A stretch of DNA of 11,186 bases from Clostridiales bacterium. Its GTDB lineage: Bacteria; Bacillota; Clostridia; Lachnospirales; WQUN01. This document shows, one piece after another, positions 1-5,736 of this stretch. Where the stretch lies: assembly GCA_031273705.1 (NCBI GenBank), contig JAISRJ010000127.1:1-11186 (forward strand). The letters are read 5' to 3'. Within the stretch, counting starts at the first letter, position 1, and the number at the start of each line of letters is the position of its first letter. A program made the position numbers and the translations under genes. The notes beneath the pieces are model-generated. The model was not told the origin of the DNA. It made no database searches and saw only the letters and a list, made by a program, of their open reading frames with translations.

Positions 1-118
1 AGGCGCGGACGCAACCCACATAGACTACGCAAAATCTCTAAGGGGCACCGACTGGTGGAGTACACCCAACCGCAACTGGTAAAAACAAAGGGCTGTCTAC
101 TAAGAAAACGCAGGGGTG
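1..118 (+). repeat. Left outer arm of a long imperfect inverted repeat
   Basis: This stretch matches the reverse complement of about 691-807 at roughly 85% identity by eye, with one small indel. The match covers the ORF end and continues past its stop through GGGCTGTC and TAAGAAAACGC, so the repeat unit is larger than the coding part. With the inner arms (382-434 and 501-550) it indicates two copies of one element lying tail to tail. Confidence 0.8.
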
Positions 119-132
119 GATATGTTATCTGA
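1..132 (+). pseudogene. 3' end of a small unidentified ORF (partial at window edge), related to the ORF at 740-919
   Basis: Frame 1 is open from the first base to a TGA at 130-132, encoding the last 43 residues of a basic protein. Its segment RKISKGHRLVEYT matches RKISKGHRLLEYT of the oppositely oriented ORF at 740-919, and a GGRN/RGRN motif precedes it in both. In the other copy a TAA follows EYT. Here the same codon is CAA, so the frame reads on for 19 more residues into what is non-coding sequence in the other arm. That suggests this copy has lost its original stop and is decaying. I do not recognise the family. The 5' part lies outside the window, so whether a full gene exists cannot be judged. 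Confidence 0.45.
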
Positions 133-159
133 CGGCATTCAGATATCACATCCACCCCT
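112..159. repeat. Strong hairpin (21-bp imperfect stem)
   Basis: AGGGGTGGATATGTTATCTGA at 112-132 is complementary to 139-159 at 19 of 21 positions, with a 6-base loop (CGGCAT). There is no T-run after it on either strand, so it is not a typical intrinsic terminator. It lies where the left repeat arm stops matching the right arm. The right arm has a different hairpin at the corresponding place (661-689). Confidence 0.75.
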
Positions 160-203
160 CGGTACTGAATAGGGTGGTTGCAGGCAGTCTTCTTACGAGG
201 AAA

Positions 204-232
204 GTCGCTTTGCCGCTATCGGCAAAAGCGAC
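204..232. repeat. Hairpin inside the repeat-derived region
   Basis: GTCGCTTTGCCG at 204-215 pairs with CGGCAAAAGCGAC at 220-232 around a CTAT loop, leaving one bulged base. No T-run follows. It adds to the signs that the 1-815 region is, or derives from, structured non-coding sequence. Confidence 0.65.
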
Positions 233-381
233 GAAATGTTAATACTACTCAACCAGAGTGGCTTGGCACATTAACGAGACGAGTTCCACAGGCAAGCGGC
301 AGTGATAATGGCAAAGGAGACAAGGGTGGCAAAGTCCCAGGTACTGCAAATTTTGGCAAACTTGTTGTTATATAGGTGCCA

Positions 382-550
382 CGCTAATATAGCAATTTCA
401 CAAAATAACGGTAAAAATGAAGCGAGATAAAATGGATAAGACTAAGGAGGCACGACCGACGCATACCCATAGGCACGCAAGTGAGTGACAACGAAAGATT
501 TGACATTTTAGACGCTGAACTTTGCCGTTTATTTTTGAAATTGCCATAGC
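382..550. repeat. Inner inverted-repeat pair (arms about 382-434 and 501-550)
   Basis: The left arm contains GCAATTTCACAAAATAACGG (392-411). The right arm, read in reverse complement, contains GCAATTTCAAAAATAAACGG. Further matching blocks, including AGCG and TAAAATG, continue towards the centre. The roughly 65-base centre (435-500) does not pair obviously. Since the outer arms at 1-118 and 691-807 share this dyad centre, I read the whole 1-807 region as two diverged copies of one repeat in opposite orientation. Confidence 0.6.
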
Positions 551-660
551 TTACTTTATTGGGGATTTGCCTTATTAATGTGCCATGGCTAAGTAGTTAT
601 AACTCGATCTAGCAGGAGTTTTTTGGCAGTTTACTCAAATATTCGTTGGCAAAACAAGCC

Positions 661-689
661 GCAGCGATTTTGGCGTTAAAAATGGCTGC
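661..689. repeat. Hairpin in the right repeat arm
   Basis: GCAGC-ATTTT (661-671, with an unpaired G at 666) pairs with AAAAT-GCTGC (679-689), giving ten base pairs and one G-G mismatch. It sits next to the end of the right outer repeat arm, as the 112-159 hairpin does for the left arm. The sequences of the two hairpins differ. Confidence 0.5.
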
Positions 690-690
690 T

Positions 691-807
691 ATCCCCGCGT
701 TTTCTTAATATGACAGCCCATTGTTTTCATCAGTAACGGTTAGGTGTACTCCAGTAGTCGGTGACCCTTAGAGATTTTGCGTGGTTTATATAGGTTGCGT
801 CCGCCTA
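691..807 (-). repeat. Right outer arm of the long imperfect inverted repeat
   Basis: The reverse complement of this segment aligns with 1-118 at about 85% identity by eye, through shared blocks such as ACGCAAAATCTCTAAGGG, TGGAGTACACC, GGGCTGTC and TAAGAAAACGC. It covers the 3' end of the small ORF at 740-919 plus about 50 bases beyond its stop. It is the inverted partner of the left arm. Confidence 0.8.
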
Positions 808-919
808 TTTCTTCAAGAAAAGCAATTTGAATCTCTAGGCATTGACCTTCCGCAGTTGCCCACATCCAAATGTCGTCGGGCACATTTCCATATTGCGCAA
901 GATAATCCAAGATAATCAT
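740..919 (-). CDS. Small unidentified protein (59 aa), possibly a remnant of a repeat element's ORF
   Basis: An ATG at 919 opens 59 codons ending in TAA at 740-742. The protein begins MIILDYLAQYG, has a WMWATAEGQ segment in the middle and ends RKISKGHRLLEYT. An in-frame TGA lies five codons upstream of the ATG, so the N-terminus is bounded unless the gene is broken there. There is no convincing ribosome binding site. The C-terminal half recurs in the inverted copy at the left edge of the window, so this is a repeated coding sequence and not a random ORF. I do not recognise the family. It could be a small intact gene or the C-terminal fragment of a larger element protein such as a transposase, and the missing RBS favours a fragment. 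Confidence 0.4.
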   Translation of the reverse strand: MIILDYLAQYGNVPDDIWMWATAEGQCLEIQIAFLEEIGGRNLYKPRKISKGHRLLEYT

Positions 920-980
920 GGTAAAGGTTACTAATCAGCCCTTAACCATCCCCGCGACCGCTCCGGCGGTAACCTATAGC

Positions 981-1014
981 CGCTCTTTAAGATTGGAAAT
1001 ATTTTTAAAGAGCG
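981..1014. terminator. Hairpin downstream of asnB, possible terminator
   Basis: CGCTCTTTAA (981-990) and TTAAAGAGCG (1005-1014) form a perfect 10-bp stem with a 14-base loop, about 30 bases past the asnB stop. There is no T-run after it in the asnB direction, so termination is only suggested. A second, weaker stem (CCCC/GGGG, 1027-1037) is followed by six T on the plus strand, the wrong direction for asnB. Confidence 0.4.
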
Positions 1015-1042
1015 CCAAAATGGGTGCCCCTACGGGGATTTT

Positions 1043-2869
1043 TTATGCTTTAAAAAACTGCTCATACCAAACTAAGAACGTAAAAACTGTCCATATTTTA
1101 CGGCTGTTGTCGCGTCTGCCGCGTTTGTGGTCGTCCAGCAGTTTTATTATCCGTTTTGTATTAAAATATTTTTCGGCTGTACGGTTTGAAAAGTAATCTT
1201 TTACTTTAGCGTAATACTTATCCTCTTTAAGCCAAATGCGAATCGGAACCGGAAAACCAAGCTTTTTTTTAGAAGCGCATGAGTCGGGCAATATTTTTCT
1301 GGCTGTCTCGCGAAACGCAAATTTCGTCTTTATTTTATTGCAACGCAATTCGACCGGCAGTTTGCTGGCCGCCAGAAAAACCTCTTTATCCAAAAACGGC
1401 ACACGCACCTCCAAAGAATGAGCCATACTCATTTTATCCGCTTTTAAAAGAATATCCCCGACCATCCACATATGAATATCCAGCGTTTGCATCTTTGTAA
1501 CGCTATCCGCGCCCTTGCATTTATCATAGTATGGTTTTGTAAGAGCCGTTGGTTTAAAACGTCCGGTTGGGTTTTTTAGAATTTTCTCTCTCTCTCGCTT
1601 AGAAAAAATATTGGCGTTACCTATAAACCGATCCTCAATGTTTTTACTCGCGCGAATAAATAAATTCTTACCTTTTACCTCAAACGGAATCATTTGCGCT
1701 AACTTTCCCAGTAATTTGCGTATCCACGTCGGTAAAGACGTAAAGAAATGTATATCTAACGGCTCACGATATATGTTGTATCCCCCGAAGAATTCGTCCG
1801 CTCCTTCGCCGGAGAGCGCGACTTTAACATGCTTGCTCGCGACCTGGCTTACAAAATACAACGCAACCGCGGAGGCGTCGGCTAAAGGTTCGTCCATATG
1901 ATATTGAATCTTAGGCAATACACGCCAGTATTCTTCCTTAGTGATAGTCTTGGAAAAATTATCAATGCCCAGTGACTCTGATAGGCTCTTGGCATAATCT
2001 ATTTCGTTGTATTTATCGTAATCGAAACCCACTGTAAAGGTTTTGCCGCCTTTAAAACTTGCGGCTACATAGCTGGAATCCACGCCGCTGGACAAAAAAG
2101 ATCCCACTTCTACATCACTGACTTGCTTATGCCGATCAACAGACTCGGACAAAACATCGTTTAGCATATCCACAGCCTGAGCCAAGTCCATTTCCTCCGG
2201 TTTAAACAGACTCTCCCAGTATTGTTTTACTTTAACTTCACCATCCTCGTAAATTAAATAATGACCGGGAAGCAATTTATAAACGCCTTTGAAAAAAGTC
2301 TCTGTCAATACCGAATACTGAAATGTAAGATAATTTTCCAGAGCTTCCTCATTTAGTGTTTTATTAAAATGTGAGTGCGCTGTAAAGCATTTTATTTCGG
2401 AACCAAACATCAGTTCACTGCCTATGTGAGTATAATAAAACGGCTTTATGCCAAAGAAATCTCTGGCGCAAAATAATCTCTTATTAGGAATATCATATAT
2501 AGCAAACGCGAACATGCCACGTAATTTAGCAAGCATTTCCTCCCCATATTCTTCATACAAATGAAGCAATGTCTCCGTATCGGCGTGAGTGGAAAACACA
2601 TGCCCGAATTGTTCCAATTCATCCTTCAATTCTTGATAATTATATATCTCTCCATTAAAGACTACCACAAGTGAACGGTCTTCATTAAACATAGGTTGAG
2701 AGCCGTCACACAATCCGATTATAGACAGCCTTCTAAAACCGAGGGTTATATCCTCACCCATGTAAACATCTTCGGAATCCGGTCCGCGATGCTCAATCAA
2801 CTTCGTCATTCGCATAATAATCTCTCTGGAGTTTTTATATTTGCCTGTAAATCCTGCAAATCCGCAGAT
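1043..2869 (-). CDS. asnB: Asparagine synthase (glutamine-hydrolysing)
   Basis: This enzyme makes asparagine from aspartate, ATP and glutamine in the cytoplasm. The N-terminal class II glutaminase domain has the nucleophile Cys in ICGFAGF, then HRGPDS, RLSIIG, FNGEIYNY and HADTET. The synthetase domain has the pyrophosphate loop SFLSSGVDSS, then SGEGADEFFGGY and ADKMSMAHSLEVRVPFLD. Length, about 608 residues, is normal for AsnB. The cysteine must be exposed as residue 2, but the codon before it is ATC (2867-2869), not ATG. AAGGAAGTG (2876-2884) is well placed as a ribosome binding site for that ATC. Other in-frame starts are GTG at 2878, whose binding site would be too close, and TTG at 2920, which has none; both would need removal of a short propeptide. 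I chose ATC. The enzyme assignment is very secure and the start is not. The gene is transcribed divergently from cheV. Confidence 0.95.
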   Translation of the reverse strand: MCGFAGFTGKYKNSREIIMRMTKLIEHRGPDSEDVYMGEDITLGFRRLSIIGLCDGSQPMFNEDRSLVVVFNGEIYNYQELKDELEQFGHVFSTHADTETLLHLYEEYGEEMLAKLRGMFAFAIYDIPNKRLFCARDFFGIKPFYYTHIGSELMFGSEIKCFTAHSHFNKTLNEEALENYLTFQYSVLTETFFKGVYKLLPGHYLIYEDGEVKVKQYWESLFKPEEMDLAQAVDMLNDVLSESVDRHKQVSDVEVGSFLSSGVDSSYVAASFKGGKTFTVGFDYDKYNEIDYAKSLSESLGIDNFSKTITKEEYWRVLPKIQYHMDEPLADASAVALYFVSQVASKHVKVALSGEGADEFFGGYNIYREPLDIHFFTSLPTWIRKLLGKLAQMIPFEVKGKNLFIRASKNIEDRFIGNANIFSKREREKILKNPTGRFKPTALTKPYYDKCKGADSVTKMQTLDIHMWMVGDILLKADKMSMAHSLEVRVPFLDKEVFLAASKLPVELRCNKIKTKFAFRETARKILPDSCASKKKLGFPVPIRIWLKEDKYYAKVKDYFSNRTAEKYFNTKRIIKLLDDHKRGRRDNSRKIWTVFTFLVWYEQFFKA

Positions 2870-2875
2870 GTTTAT

Positions 2876-2884
2876 CACTTCCTT
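2876..2884 (-). promoter_or_regulatory. Ribosome binding site pointing to a non-ATG asnB start
   Basis: On the minus strand AAGGAAGTG is followed by ATAAAC and then ATC TGC (Ile/start, Cys). The GGAAG core lies about 8 bases from the ATC, an ideal distance. It lies only about one base from the GTG at 2878 and well inside the frame opened by TTG at 2920. This supports initiation at the codon directly before the catalytic cysteine. Confidence 0.55.
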
Positions 2885-3027
2885 GATCTTTAAGTAGTTA
2901 TTTAGAGTTAATATTTCCAAGTCTGGCAGAAATTATTTAACCGTAAAGAAAGTTATGGAAGTGTACTATTCTAAGTAAATCCACATAATAAATTTAAGCC
3001 GAAAGCTGTAAAACTAGGAGACTGATT

Positions 3028-3945
3028 ATGGATACAATGAAAGATAGAGATATTTTGCTTGAAAGTGGTACAAATGAACTAGAAGTTATAGAATTTACTT
3101 TAGGTGGTCAAAATTTTGGAATTAATGTCGCCAAAGTTGAAGAAATTTTACGGTTTAATAATGAAGTCACACCAATGCCGCACTCTAATAGATATGTAGA
3201 AGGCGTTTTTAGGCAACGAGGCACGATAATTACCATAATTAACCTTGCCTATTATTTGGGATTGCCCGAGTCGGATAATCGCGAAAACGACATCCTGATA
3301 GTGACGAATTTTAACAATCAAAAGTCCGCTTTTCACGTCCACACAGTACGTGACATACATCGAATAAGCTGGCAAGACATAGAAAAGCCTGATCCTACCA
3401 TATATGGCGGAGATGCCGGCGTAGCGACAGGAATCGTTAGATACAACGATCATCTGATTACGATTGTCGACTTTGAGAAAATTATAACAGATATAAGCCC
3501 TAAGTCAAGTATCCAGATAGAGGAGATAGAGGTAATGGGCGACAGGAGACACTCGAAAAAACCTCTTTTGCTTGTGGAAGACTCTCCTATGTTGGAGAAG
3601 CTTATTACAAAGAGTTTGGTGAAAGCGGGCTACGAAAATGTCATAACGTGTTCTAACGGCGAGGAAGCTTGGAACAGATTGCAAAATTACAAAAAAGCGC
3701 CCGGTGATATAACCGAGCATGTGGCGTTGATTATAACAGATATTGAAATGCCACGAATGGATGGACATCATTTAATCAAGCTGGTACGCGAAGACAGAGA
3801 TTTGCGATACTTGCCGATAATAATCTTTTCATCCTTAATAAACGAAGAAATGTATAATAAAGGCAAGATGCTGGGTGCCACCGAGCAAATTACCAAACCG
3901 GAGATAGGTAAACTGGTAAGGCTGATAGATATCCATCTTGCGTAA
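3028..3945 (+). CDS. cheV: Chemotaxis protein CheV (CheW domain plus response-regulator receiver domain)
   Basis: CheV couples chemoreceptors to the CheA kinase and tunes adaptation through phosphorylation of its receiver domain. Residues 17-158 form a CheW-like domain (EVIEFTLGGQNFGINV, TPMPHSNRYVEGVFRQRG, IINLAYYLG). Residues 178-305 form a receiver domain with acidic pocket E184-D185, phosphoacceptor Asp238 in TDIEMPRMDG, switch Ser268/Ser269 and Lys290 in TKPE. All receiver key residues are present. The start is supported by AGGAG eight bases before the ATG; a second ATG three codons in is less well spaced. Length (305 aa) is typical. No other chemotaxis gene is in the window, so it is an orphan here. 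It is divergent from asnB and is followed by a strong terminator. I saw no credible sigma-D promoter. Confidence 0.95.
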   Translation: MDTMKDRDILLESGTNELEVIEFTLGGQNFGINVAKVEEILRFNNEVTPMPHSNRYVEGVFRQRGTIITIINLAYYLGLPESDNRENDILIVTNFNNQKSAFHVHTVRDIHRISWQDIEKPDPTIYGGDAGVATGIVRYNDHLITIVDFEKIITDISPKSSIQIEEIEVMGDRRHSKKPLLLVEDSPMLEKLITKSLVKAGYENVITCSNGEEAWNRLQNYKKAPGDITEHVALIITDIEMPRMDGHHLIKLVREDRDLRYLPIIIFSSLINEEMYNKGKMLGATEQITKPEIGKLVRLIDIHLA

Positions 3946-3950
3946 TCAAA

Positions 3951-3982
3951 CGGGTGGTCGAGTCGCACGCCTCGGTCGCCCG
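3951..3982. repeat. Hairpin just after cheV
   Basis: CGGGTGGTCGAG (3951-3962) can pair in RNA with CTCGGTCGCCCG (3971-3982), allowing three G-U wobbles, around an 8-base loop. It starts five bases after the cheV stop and precedes the main terminator. TAAAAATAA follows it instead of a T-run, so it may protect the mRNA 3' end instead of terminating. Confidence 0.45.
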
Positions 3983-4001
3983 TAAAAATAACCGCGAGAC
4001 G

Positions 4002-4042
4002 AAAAGAACAGCCCGGATTTTTTATCCGAGCTGTTCTTTTTT
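4002..4042. terminator. Intrinsic terminator, probably bidirectional, between cheV and the microprotein gene
   Basis: AAAAGAACAGCCCGGAT (4002-4018) pairs with ATCCGAGCTGTTCTTTT (4024-4040), 16 of 17 positions, with a short T-rich loop. The plus strand ends in TTCTTTTTT, a good T-run for ending cheV. On the minus strand the stem is followed by TTTTC, so it may also end the carD-PHP-microprotein transcript arriving from the right. Confidence 0.9.
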
Positions 4043-4064
4043 AATCCAAACACCTTTAAGTTAC

Positions 4065-4187
4065 TTACCTGGTGCTGCCGCTTCCGACATCTAGCACGCT
4101 GTCTATAGGATCTTTGTCGTCAGTTCCATTTTTCTTTTGTTGTTGTTTTTGCTTGCCGGGAGCCTTTTTCTGATTCTTATCAGGCAT
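4065..4187 (-). CDS. Lysine/glutamine-rich microprotein (40 aa), unknown function
   Basis: ATG at 4187 opens 40 codons ending in TAA. A perfect GGAGG (4196-4200) lies eight bases upstream. The protein starts MPDKNQKKAPGKQ, continues as a K/Q run (QKQQQKKN), and ends in an acidic/Gly-Ser tail (DDKDPIDSVLDVGSGSTR). It has no hydrophobic segment and no cysteine, so it is probably a soluble, disordered basic peptide, perhaps binding nucleic acid or acid-soluble like small spore proteins; that is a guess. It lies about 100 bases downstream of the PHP gene on the same strand and just before the terminator at 4002-4042, as the last gene of that operon or as its own unit. The RBS and the clean gene-to-terminator layout argue that it is real. 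I do not recognise a family. Confidence 0.65.
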   Translation of the reverse strand: MPDKNQKKAPGKQKQQQKKNGTDDKDPIDSVLDVGSGSTR

Positions 4188-4217
4188 TTTTCAATCCTCC
4201 GAAAATATGTTGGGGTT

Positions 4218-4260
4218 TATCCCATCACCGCGATGCGTGTTTCCGAAGGCGGTTGGGATA
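4218..4260 (-). promoter_or_regulatory. Structured leader hairpin upstream of the microprotein gene
   Basis: On the minus strand TATCCCA-A-CCGC (4260-4249) pairs with GCGG-TGA-TGGGATA (4231-4218), giving 11 base pairs around a 17-base loop. It lies between the PHP stop and the microprotein's GGAGG, about 18 bases before that site. No T-run follows it. It could be a processing or stability element, or a translational control structure. It matches no riboswitch class I know. Confidence 0.4.
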
Positions 4261-4289
4261 CAATATTATTTTACCCGACGAATTCTGGT

Positions 4290-5060
4290 TTATACACACA
4301 TACGTCTTTCCATAAAATGTACGGGTTTTAAACCTATAGAACGCGCCATTGTAAGCGCGGCGGAAATATTATCCCCCACCCTATAAGGCTGATGCGCATC
4401 CGATCCCAAGGTTATGTACCTGCCGCCGCGCTTATAATAAGCCTCATAAATTGCGTACAAACTGCGCTTCGCGACGGGGTCGTTAAATCTCTTAGTATTT
4501 ATTTCAATAACTTTCTTCTGATCCAAGAGCCTGTCAAATATCGCATCGTATTCCTTCGAGAAATCTTTGTATTCTATATTCGTATCAGAGAACGGGCTGT
4601 AACGTGACGGATAATCTATATGACCAAGGCTGTCAAAATACTCACAGGTTTCTAAAACCAGCGCGACATAAAGTAAATACATTCTATAAATCTCGTGCGT
4701 AGGAAGTTCTTGATCAAAAAATCCTTTGCGGGCTAAATCATAACCCCATGCCACATGTACAGAGCCAATCAAGAAGTCAATCCGGTCATCGTCCACAAAC
4801 TTACGGGCTACCCCTCTCGTATTTATGGTCAGCCCGATTTCTATACCCAGCAATAATTCCGGTGAACGCAGAGATTCATAATCTGAAAAATATTTACTCA
4901 GATCCGCTATACAACACTCGTCAAAATCCGCTTCAAAATCCACATGCTCTGTAAAGCACAGCCCAAGCCTCTGCCGATTGGCGGCGGCTATGGCTTCCTC
5001 CGCTTTCATATCGGAATCGACAGATATTTGCGTATGAATATGAGTATCGAATAACATCAT
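4290..5060 (-). CDS. PHP-domain phosphoesterase, HisJ-type histidinol-phosphatase family
   Basis: Members of this family remove phosphate from histidinol phosphate in histidine synthesis, using a trinuclear metal site in a PHP fold. Metal-ligand motifs are visible in order: H7 and H9 (DTHIHT), E38-H39 (FTEHVD), E74 (GIEIG), H102 (SVH), H147 (GHIDY) and D221/H223 (LGSDAH). The length of 256 residues is normal. The start overlaps the stop of the carD-family gene by four bases (ATGA), implying translational coupling. A second ATG directly after it sits seven bases from GAGG and may be the true start. No histidine biosynthesis gene is nearby, and paralogues of this family in Clostridia are common, so the substrate may be another phosphate ester. 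Fold and catalysis are secure; the substrate is inferred from the family. Confidence 0.9.
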   Translation of the reverse strand: MMLFDTHIHTQISVDSDMKAEEAIAAANRQRLGLCFTEHVDFEADFDECCIADLSKYFSDYESLRSPELLLGIEIGLTINTRGVARKFVDDDRIDFLIGSVHVAWGYDLARKGFFDQELPTHEIYRMYLLYVALVLETCEYFDSLGHIDYPSRYSPFSDTNIEYKDFSKEYDAIFDRLLDQKKVIEINTKRFNDPVAKRSLYAIYEAYYKRGGRYITLGSDAHQPYRVGDNISAALTMARSIGLKPVHFMERRMCV

Positions 5061-5542
5061 ATCGCCTCATTAAAGATGCCTGTTAATATTTCTTCGGCAT
5101 GAGATTTATCTGTATCGTGTGAAAGAATCAGTTCCGAAACAATAATTTGTTTGGCGATATTCATCATCTTTTTTTCCGCGCTGGAAAGTCCTCGCTCACG
5201 CTCACGTAGCAGCAAATTACGAAAAACCAAGGCGACTTCCGTAAGCTTGCCGGATTTTATCTTTTCCATATTCGCTTTATAACGTTGATTCCAATTATCG
5301 GGCATATCCACCGGCTTTTGGGAAACACTCTGTATAATACGAAGCATCTCCTCCTTTCCATAAATACCTCTTATGCCCAAGTGCTCAGCATTTCCGGCGG
5401 CTATCATTATCTTTAGATTACCTACGGGTATGCGCATAACATAAAACATTTGCCTAAAACCGTCTATCTCACGCTGCTCTAAATCCTCAATTACACCCGC
5501 GCCGTACATTGGATAAACAATTTTATCCCCTATCGAAAACAT
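5057..5542 (-). CDS. CarD-family transcriptional regulator
   Basis: CarD proteins bind the RNA polymerase beta subunit through an N-terminal RID domain and steady the open promoter complex. Here residues 1-60 form the RID (MFSIGDKIVYPMYGAGVIED, then FYVMRIP and NLKIMIA). The helical C-terminal part carries the conserved tryptophan in NWNQRY, and the KIKSGKL and GLSSAEKKMM segments. At 161 residues it is a normal CarD. The frame extends 28 codons further upstream, but the ATG at 5542 directly starts the family's MFxxGDxIVYPxxG motif and has GGGAGTG about eight bases before it, so I chose it. It overlaps the PHP gene by four bases and heads that operon. It is divergent from gpr, and a plausible sigma-A promoter lies about 100 bases upstream. 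Confidence 0.92.
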   Translation of the reverse strand: MFSIGDKIVYPMYGAGVIEDLEQREIDGFRQMFYVMRIPVGNLKIMIAAGNAEHLGIRGIYGKEEMLRIIQSVSQKPVDMPDNWNQRYKANMEKIKSGKLTEVALVFRNLLLRERERGLSSAEKKMMNIAKQIIVSELILSHDTDKSHAEEILTGIFNEAI

Positions 5543-5641
5543 ATAAGCACACTCCCAGCGTCTAGCAACAACTATTTCTCCTGATATATATATTGTAGCC
5601 AACTTATGACACACATATATTACCATTTTATTCTCATGTAA

Positions 5642-5670
5642 ATTATAATATATATCGCCAAATTCTGCAA
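5642..5670 (-). promoter_or_regulatory. Probable sigma-A promoter of the carD-PHP operon
   Basis: On the minus strand a perfect TATAAT (5647-5642) is preceded at 17 bases by TTGCAG (5670-5665), or at 18 bases by TTTGCA. Transcription would begin near 5635 and leave a leader of roughly 90 bases before the ATG at 5542. The surrounding DNA is very AT-rich, so the -10 match could be chance. Confidence 0.45.
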
Positions 5671-5708
5671 ATATTAATTACAGGCTATAAGTGGCTATCT
5701 TTTTTAGT

Positions 5709-5736
5709 GGAGGAAAACTTAGTGGAGAAAAATATG
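5709..5736 (+). promoter_or_regulatory. Duplicated ribosome binding site and start region of gpr
   Basis: TTAGTGGAGGAAAAC (from 5705) is followed directly by a near copy, TTAGTGGAGAAAAAT, and then ATG. The first copy supplies GGAGG for GTG 5722; the second contains that GTG and supplies GGAG for ATG 5734. Either start, or both, may be used. The proteins would differ by four residues. Confidence 0.5.

Noticed and set aside
195..206. GAGGAAAGTC, reminiscent of the conserved P4 region of bacterial RNase P RNA
   Set aside because: The expected partner ACAGAAA-type motif and the rest of the RNase P core are not found in the following 350 bases.
600..625. AACTC...GAGTT followed by six T, a possible terminator
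   Set aside because: The stem is only five pairs and no gene ends just upstream on the plus strand; too weak to call.
918..1196. Plus-strand open frame of 92 codons overlapping the asnB 3' end
   Set aside because: It is antisense to asnB over much of its length, has no ribosome binding site and no recognisable protein features.
2976..3005. TAAA and GCCGAAAG upstream of cheV, resembling a sigma-D (motility) promoter
   Set aside because: The spacing is 18 instead of about 15 bases, and the start of transcription would fall almost on the ribosome binding site.
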